DNA of 64,000 bases from Leucaena leucocephala. Its lineage: Eukaryota > Streptophyta > Magnoliopsida > Fabales > Fabaceae. The DNA is taken from positions 15,453,406 to 15,517,405 of the forward strand of contig CM073524.1 of NCBI GenBank assembly GCA_037074615.1, written 5' to 3'. Shown piece after piece: positions 58,898 through 64,000 of this stretch. Position numbers and translations under genes: made by a program. How positions within the stretch are numbered: position 1 is the first letter of the stretch; the number at the start of each line of letters is the position of its first letter. The notes under the pieces are model-generated. The model did not search any database. It worked only from the letters and a program-made list of their open reading frames with translations, and was not told the origin of the DNA.

Positions 58898-60843
58898 TGT
58901 TGGAGATTGTGCCCTAGGGGCCAATCATTACCTTATAAACATTGTTGATTTATGAATTTCTTAATTATGTTATCATATTATTTGCATGTTTACTATGATG
59001 ACAATCCTTGGATAACTCTTGATCTTATTCTAAATGTCCCTGGTCTGTCATCTATACGGGAGCAGAGATGAAATAAGACCAGTATGACTTTGAAGATATA
59101 TAGAGATATAAATCAAAGTCATAGGCACATGTAAGAGTACAGGGTGTCGGACCGACCCGCTATGAGAGAGCTGCATGGGTTAAGTCATAAGCTTCTCTCA
59201 TATACAAGCCATGTCACTATGCCCTTTGACCTGGGATCATCATGGATTCCTACATGACGAACGCTCAGCTTTGACCTAGTCAAAAGTCACTTTTGACCGA
59301 GTGATCATAAAGGCTATGTTCGGGCTTAGTGGTTTTTCATGCAGAGGAATGTGAATGGTCAAGATGGAATTTGTCCCTCACATTCGTAGATAGATATTAC
59401 TGGGCCCCTCGATGAGTGAGTCTGAGAAATGTATGGCCATACTGTAATAGAAGGGTAGTTCCATTTCTATTGTCAGACTACTCAGGGATTGAGAAAGTAA
59501 CAGTCAGGAATAGGAGGATGACGTTCACCATGCCTCATCCATGACCAAAATATCGTGTAACAAAAGGGACGTGATATGGTTGTATGAAAGGTTACATCGT
59601 TTATCGATCCTCATATGATTTGGGTAGTCGTAATATCTTGCTAGAGGCCGCTTATAACTTGTGGGTTATTATAGTAACTAGCCCACTGCCAACTTCATAT
59701 GGGCCTACAGGGTCGCACACAAAATAGCCTAATGCGAGCTATGATGTCCAGATTCATTGAATCTAAGAGATGTCTAGATTCAATGAATAGTTTAGGGTGG
59801 ATTTATATATTTTATATATATATAAATTTGTATATATATATTATATATATAATATAAGAGATATTTGCAAGATTTAATTTATAAGGATAAATTAAATTTC
59901 TATCACTTTTGAATTTGAATTTAAATGGATATGATCTATTTGAATTTGAAATTTAAATTGATAAGATATCTCAAATTTGATTTATGAGAATAAATCAAAT
60001 ATATAATTCCGTCTTATCTTTATTTTAAATTAAATAAATAGGTGAATTAAATATGTGGGACGAATTTAATATAAACCATATTTATTTAATTAGTTTCTTA
60101 TTAAATTATGCAATATATGATATTGTATTAATTTCAGAATTAATATAAGATTAATTCTGAAGCCCGGCCCAATTAGAAGCCCGATGGCATCCTATATATT
60201 TGACATTAGGAGCTAGGGTTCTACAGACAATACACAACATAACTCACAAGAGAAAAAAGGGGCAGGAGAGTGCAAAAGGTTTGCAGATAAGAAACTGCCA
60301 GAATAGAGACGGTGAGGACGGAATCTTAAGAAAACCCTAGAGGGACAAGAGGAGCTAGCACGTCGTTCATGGTTGGAACGTTGTTCGTGTGAATACCGGC
60401 AGAGGAAGCCGATCTGAGCTGTCGACTTCTTGCGATCGAGAAAAGAAACCAGACACGAAGACAGGTCGCGACCTATTGACACTGAGGTCGCGACCATACG
60501 GGCATCTGAATGTCAGAAATTCGAAAAGAGGATACAGGTCACGACTTGAAGCTGAAGAGGTCACGACTACAAACTCTAGAGACGTCCGGTCGCGACAAGT
60601 ATAAGAGGAGGTCGCGACTAACAACTCCAGAGGCGACAGGTCACGACGTGAAGCTTAGTAGGTCGCGACTGAAAGTTCCAGAGGCGAGGAGTCGCGACTA
60701 GTGGATACGGAGGTCGCGACTAAAGCTTGAATACAAAGGTAACACTTCTTTCTCCTTGACTTAAACACATTCGGTAGATCCTGGTTGGGAATGGAAAAAA
60801 ATTTTAAAGTTAATTTCCGCTGCGTGTCTTCCAATTCCCTTCA
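58898..60843 (+). repeat. solo Ty1/copia LTR nested in copia pol
   Basis: 1,946 bp from TGTTGGAGAT to CCCTTCA, flanked by ATCAC (58893-58897 and 60844-60848). It is in opposite orientation to the element it sits in, so the two related LTRs form a large inverted repeat with a short spacer. It contains the GTCGCGAC array at 60464-60720. Confidence 0.95.
60464..60720. repeat. paired GTCGCGAC palindrome array, copia LTR (plus copy)
   Basis: Ten GGTCGCGAC-type motifs at 60464/60486, 60537/60559, 60588/60610, 60639/60661 and 60690/60712. Spacing within pairs is always 22 bp; pair starts are 73, 51, 51 and 51 bp apart. Six are GGTCGCGAC, one AGTCGCGAC and three GGTCACGAC. The arrangement is the mirror of the array at 57203-57458. 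Confidence 0.92.
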
Positions 60844-60848
60844 ATCAC

Positions 60849-61149
60849 CTCTATCATTGATTTCTCTGATGAGATGAAATCGCCTGAGTATATGCTTGGT
60901 CCTTTGATGTGACCTAGGCTCTTTGGCATGTGCAATGGCACCACTATTGTCATAGAACAAAGTTATTGGATCTGAGATGGTCGGTACCACCCTTAGTTCA
61001 GTAATGAACTTCCTGATCCAAACGGCCTCCTTAGCTGCATCAGATACTGCTATATACTCGGCTTCCGTTGCAGAATCTGCTACAGTGCTCTGCTTATAGC
61101 TCTTCCAGCTTACTACTGCATTATTCAGGAGGAATATGTATCCAGATTG
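60849..61149 (-). pseudogene. Ty1/copia RNase H domain, truncated
   Basis: One hundred codons open on the minus strand. They carry SWKSYKQSTVADSATEAEYI (catalytic Glu in EAEY), EAVWIRKF, LFYDNSGAIAHAKEP (catalytic Asp) and RTKHILRRFHLIRE, which together identify Ty1/copia RNase H. The frame reads through towards the nested LTR border without a stop. It is truncated at 61149 by a gypsy LTR. Confidence 0.9.
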
Positions 61150-62089
61150 TGTAACATCCCTAATTTTCTGTACTAAGTTATATGTACAGGTTAAATGAAA
61201 TATATGAGATTTTTAGTAAAAGATGTGGCCATATTTATGTAAAGAAAAGGATTAATTGGAAGAGGAAGAAAGTCTAAAATCCAAAGTGCAAAATTACGAA
61301 AATGCCACTGTGATGCCCTAAGAAACCAGAAGTAAATGGAGGGCATTTTGGTCATTTCACACAATGGATGGATATTAGAGGAAATTTGATAGTAAATTAT
61401 TATAATTAATATGAGAATTTATGGAGTTGACAGAAGTCAAAAAGGAGTCCTGTAGAATTAATTATGGAATTTACGGTGAAAAAGGACACCGATAAAGGGT
61501 TAAAGGAAACGTATGTAATTTTTAACAGGACTTCTGGGTCTTAGAAAATTATGAAACTTTGTAGAGAATTCATTTTATATTAGAAATGAATTTTTGAAAA
61601 TGGGGCAAAGAAACTGGAACTTCCAGATTTACCAAATGACCAGTAAAGTTCAACGAATAAACTGATTTGATCTGGACAAGAAGATCTCATTTTCATATTT
61701 TTCTCTCAAAGTTAAATGAAAGAGCTTTCATTAGAAATTGGAATCACCTTAAAACAATTTTTCTAGATTTAGTTATGAATTTCCAAAGTTCTAGTTGTAA
61801 TATGGAATTACCCAGTGAATAGTAACCGTAAGCCCAACTCTTGGAAACTCATACTTTTGAGGTTAAGAGGTATTCCAATGTTCTAAAATAGTTCCAATTG
61901 AGTATAAGTAAGGTTAAGGATTAAGCTTAAAATCTAAGGTTAAGGTTTTAAGGTTAAGACTTAAAGATATTTGTTAGAAAATACCGTTGTGCTGCTAGAC
62001 TATACAAAGTACTGTGTACGTAGGTGCTGTCTAAGGAGACTGGAAGTGAGTGGACCTAGCCGGTTCATCCAGTCTTTCCTGGGTACTTG
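61150..62089 (+). repeat. gypsy LTR 5' part, plus orientation, interrupted at 62089
   Basis: It starts TGTAACATCC like the chromovirus LTR. 61360-61600 matches 7590-7830, while 61600-61985 is a segment otherwise seen only in the LTR at 62090 onwards. The conserved block begins at 62009 and is cut after GGGTACTTG (62089). The remainder probably lies beyond the window. The base before 61150 ends GATTG, a possible target duplication. Confidence 0.75.
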
Positions 62090-64000
62090 TGAAACATCCT
62101 TCTTTATATCTCTCAAAGTACTCTTGCTATAGCACTCTCAACTGGATTATATCTCTCTTGCTAGAAATTCTAGTAGAAAATAACTGTACTGATTCAGTAA
62201 TTCCCCATGAGAACTACCATTCTACGTAAGTACCCAGGAAAGACTGGATGAACCGGCTAGGTCCACTCACTTCCAGCCTCCTTAGATAGCACCTACGTAC
62301 ACAGTACTCTGTATAGTCTACTAGCACAACGGCATTTTTTTCTAGTACACATCTTTAAATTTTAACCTTAAATCTTGACCTTAACCTTAACCTTACATAT
62401 ACTCAATTGAAATTATCTTAGATCATTGGAATACCTCTTAAAATTAAAAACATTAATTTCCAAGAGTTGGGCTTACGGGTACTGTTCACTGTTCACTGTT
62501 CACTGGGTAATTCCAGATTACAGCCTGAACTTTTAAAATTCATAATCAAATCTAGAAAAATCTTGTTGAGGTGATTCCAATTTCTAATGAAATATCTTTC
62601 ATTAAACTTTGATAAAAAAATATCAAAATGAGGTTTCCTTATCCAGATCAAATCAGTTTATTCGTTGAACTTTACTGTTTATTTGGTAAATCTGGAAGTT
62701 CCAGTTTCTTTGCCCCATTTTCAAAAATTCATTTCTCCTTGTATACTTATCCAATTGAGTCAAATTACCTATGGATTTAATTCTCAGAATGTTTAATTTA
62801 ATCTCATAAAATTTCGTGGAAGAACGCATTCATTTACTACATGAAATTAGCGCATGAACCTCACTACCTCTGAGTAGTCGTATTATCTTATTCCAGATTT
62901 TAACTCCCGACTTTGAAAAATCATAACAATTTGAGTTCTTAACCAAATGAGGAGTTCTTGGTGTCCAATTAAATCTATGGATCTTAGCTATGTTCATACC
63001 AAATTTCCCATGAAACCGAATAGAATAAGTTACTCAAACTATCGCTGGAAGTGATCTGCCTCAGCTCGGATCCAGTGAGTAAATTCATTATACATACCAA
63101 TATATCATCACATAAATTAAAGGCATGCTTTCCAAGTCATACACCATTCATACATCCAAAATTACCTCCTTCCTTGTGATGTTCCAGCACCTAGATCATG
63201 GTTATGGGGGGTGAGATTCGGGGGAATCTCAGTAGCAAACAATACCAAATAATGCATGTATTAATGTAAAGACTTGTGCTTGCTTGTGAAAGTGTTATCA
63301 TAGTATGATGAGCATGCTTCCATGTATCATATGAAATACAATTGGCCAAAGAAATCATAAAATAACAGAGCTTCAATCATCTACCATATACACACAATTC
63401 AACCAAGCCATAGCACAATCAAGCATACATTACATACATATAAGTTTAGGGTAAGTTCACTACCTTGGATTTAAGCTTTCTTTCTTATGCTTGCACTTGC
63501 TTCCCAAGCTTTCCAATCATGAAGCTTTTTGGTCAATCATTCCCCAACACCTTCTTAGAGGTTTCAAGGTCCTAAACACATTCATATTCATTACATAATC
63601 CATTAGGACCATGAACTTAAACACTACTCAAGACTACCTTTCTTGAACCTTTAACTTGCTTTAACTAACATAACTCTCTTTAATCTTTGCCAATTAACTT
63701 GGCCTTTGAACCAATTGATGTCTTGACCTTACCCTACACAATTTCACCTTTTGAATCCATTTATGAACTCAAAACAACAAAATTCCAGCAACTATGCACT
63801 GTTCCAGACAGATTTGAATTCTTGCATAATTCTTTCAAAAATTCTCATTTTGATTCCAATGCTTCCCATACTTGTTCCTCCACTTTCCCCCCACACAAAA
63901 TCTCATTTTAAGACCATTGGAAGTATCAAAATCATGAAATTCAAATACTGTTCACGCGAGTGAACAGTAACTGAAAGGAATTTTCAATATTATAACCCTT
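62090..64000 (-). repeat. gypsy LTR, minus orientation, continues past window end
   Basis: It starts TGAAACATCC (complement of the LTR 3' end). The conserved block is at about 62186-62308 and a CCTTAACCTTAACC run at about 62375-62395. The hairpin is at 63213-63230. The complement of GTAGTGAACTTACCC near 63450-63470 is followed by the intron-like LTR segment seen at 8400-9230. An ACTGTTCAC/GTGAACAGT inverted repeat lies at about 63950-63971. No coding capacity is seen. Confidence 0.8.

Larger units (their letters stand above)
57081..61149 (-). mobile_element. Ty1/copia element, 3' part only, with nested solo LTR
   Basis: Minus strand: RNase H end of pol (61149-60849 and 58897-58753), a PPT (58767-58753) and the 3' LTR (58752-57081). 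The rest of pol, gag and the 5' LTR are absent; a gypsy LTR starts at 61150. A solo LTR of the same family interrupts it at 58898-60843. Confidence 0.85.

Overview
The window is plant nuclear DNA, most likely angiosperm. I recognise no host gene, rRNA, tRNA gene or CRISPR array. Nearly all of the 64 kb is LTR retrotransposons inserted into one another: Ty3/gypsy chromovirus-type (Tekay/Del-like), Ty3/gypsy Athila-type and Ty1/copia. The plant assignment rests on element structure: initiator-Met-tRNA primer sites, TG..CA LTRs with 5-bp target duplications, a chromovirus pol, and an Athila PR/RT with its GTGTGGGGG polypurine tract. Most insertion borders could be set to the base because both target duplications are visible. 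All alignments were made by eye.

Layout. 1-4549: right-hand end of a gag-only gypsy element on the minus strand (intact 417-codon gag, PBS, 3.0-kb LTR). 4550-10986: a minus-strand Athila relic (LTR, PPT, a little internal DNA, second LTR), interrupted at 5101-10086 by two gypsy LTR fragments in opposite orientation. 10987-14340: a second, plus-strand Athila relic with decayed PR, RT, RNase H and integrase. 14337-29778: a Ty1/copia RT relic in about three tandem copies. It is split by a chromovirus (14694-28607, TSD GTTTG) whose 5' LTR holds a truncated minus-strand LTR and whose protease region holds a solo copia LTR. 29779-57080: a third Athila relic, minus strand. Its 3' LTR holds a 3.6-kb gypsy solo LTR, which itself holds a very young gag-only element (31911-39836, TSD CATGA). 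Its internal region holds three more gypsy solo LTRs with perfect TSDs. 57081-61149: the 3' end of a minus-strand copia element carrying a nested solo copia LTR. 61150-64000: two more gypsy LTRs, the second running off the window.

How the parts relate. The gag-only elements keep gag, PBS, PPT and LTRs but have no pol. The chromovirus keeps a pol frame broken only by stop codons but has lost PBS and gag. Their LTRs share several conserved blocks, so a helper/non-autonomous relationship is plausible, though this particular pol copy is dead. The most unusual sequence-level signals are three. A conserved block of about 125 bp, bounded by two palindromes, lies in 13 of 14 gypsy LTRs that otherwise differ. 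Arrays of paired GTCGCGAC palindromes (22 bp within a pair, about 51 bp between pairs) occur in copia LTRs and also in an Athila element. All seven nonsense codons of the chromovirus pol are TGA or TAG, with no frameshift seen, which is the expected trace of methyl-cytosine deamination.
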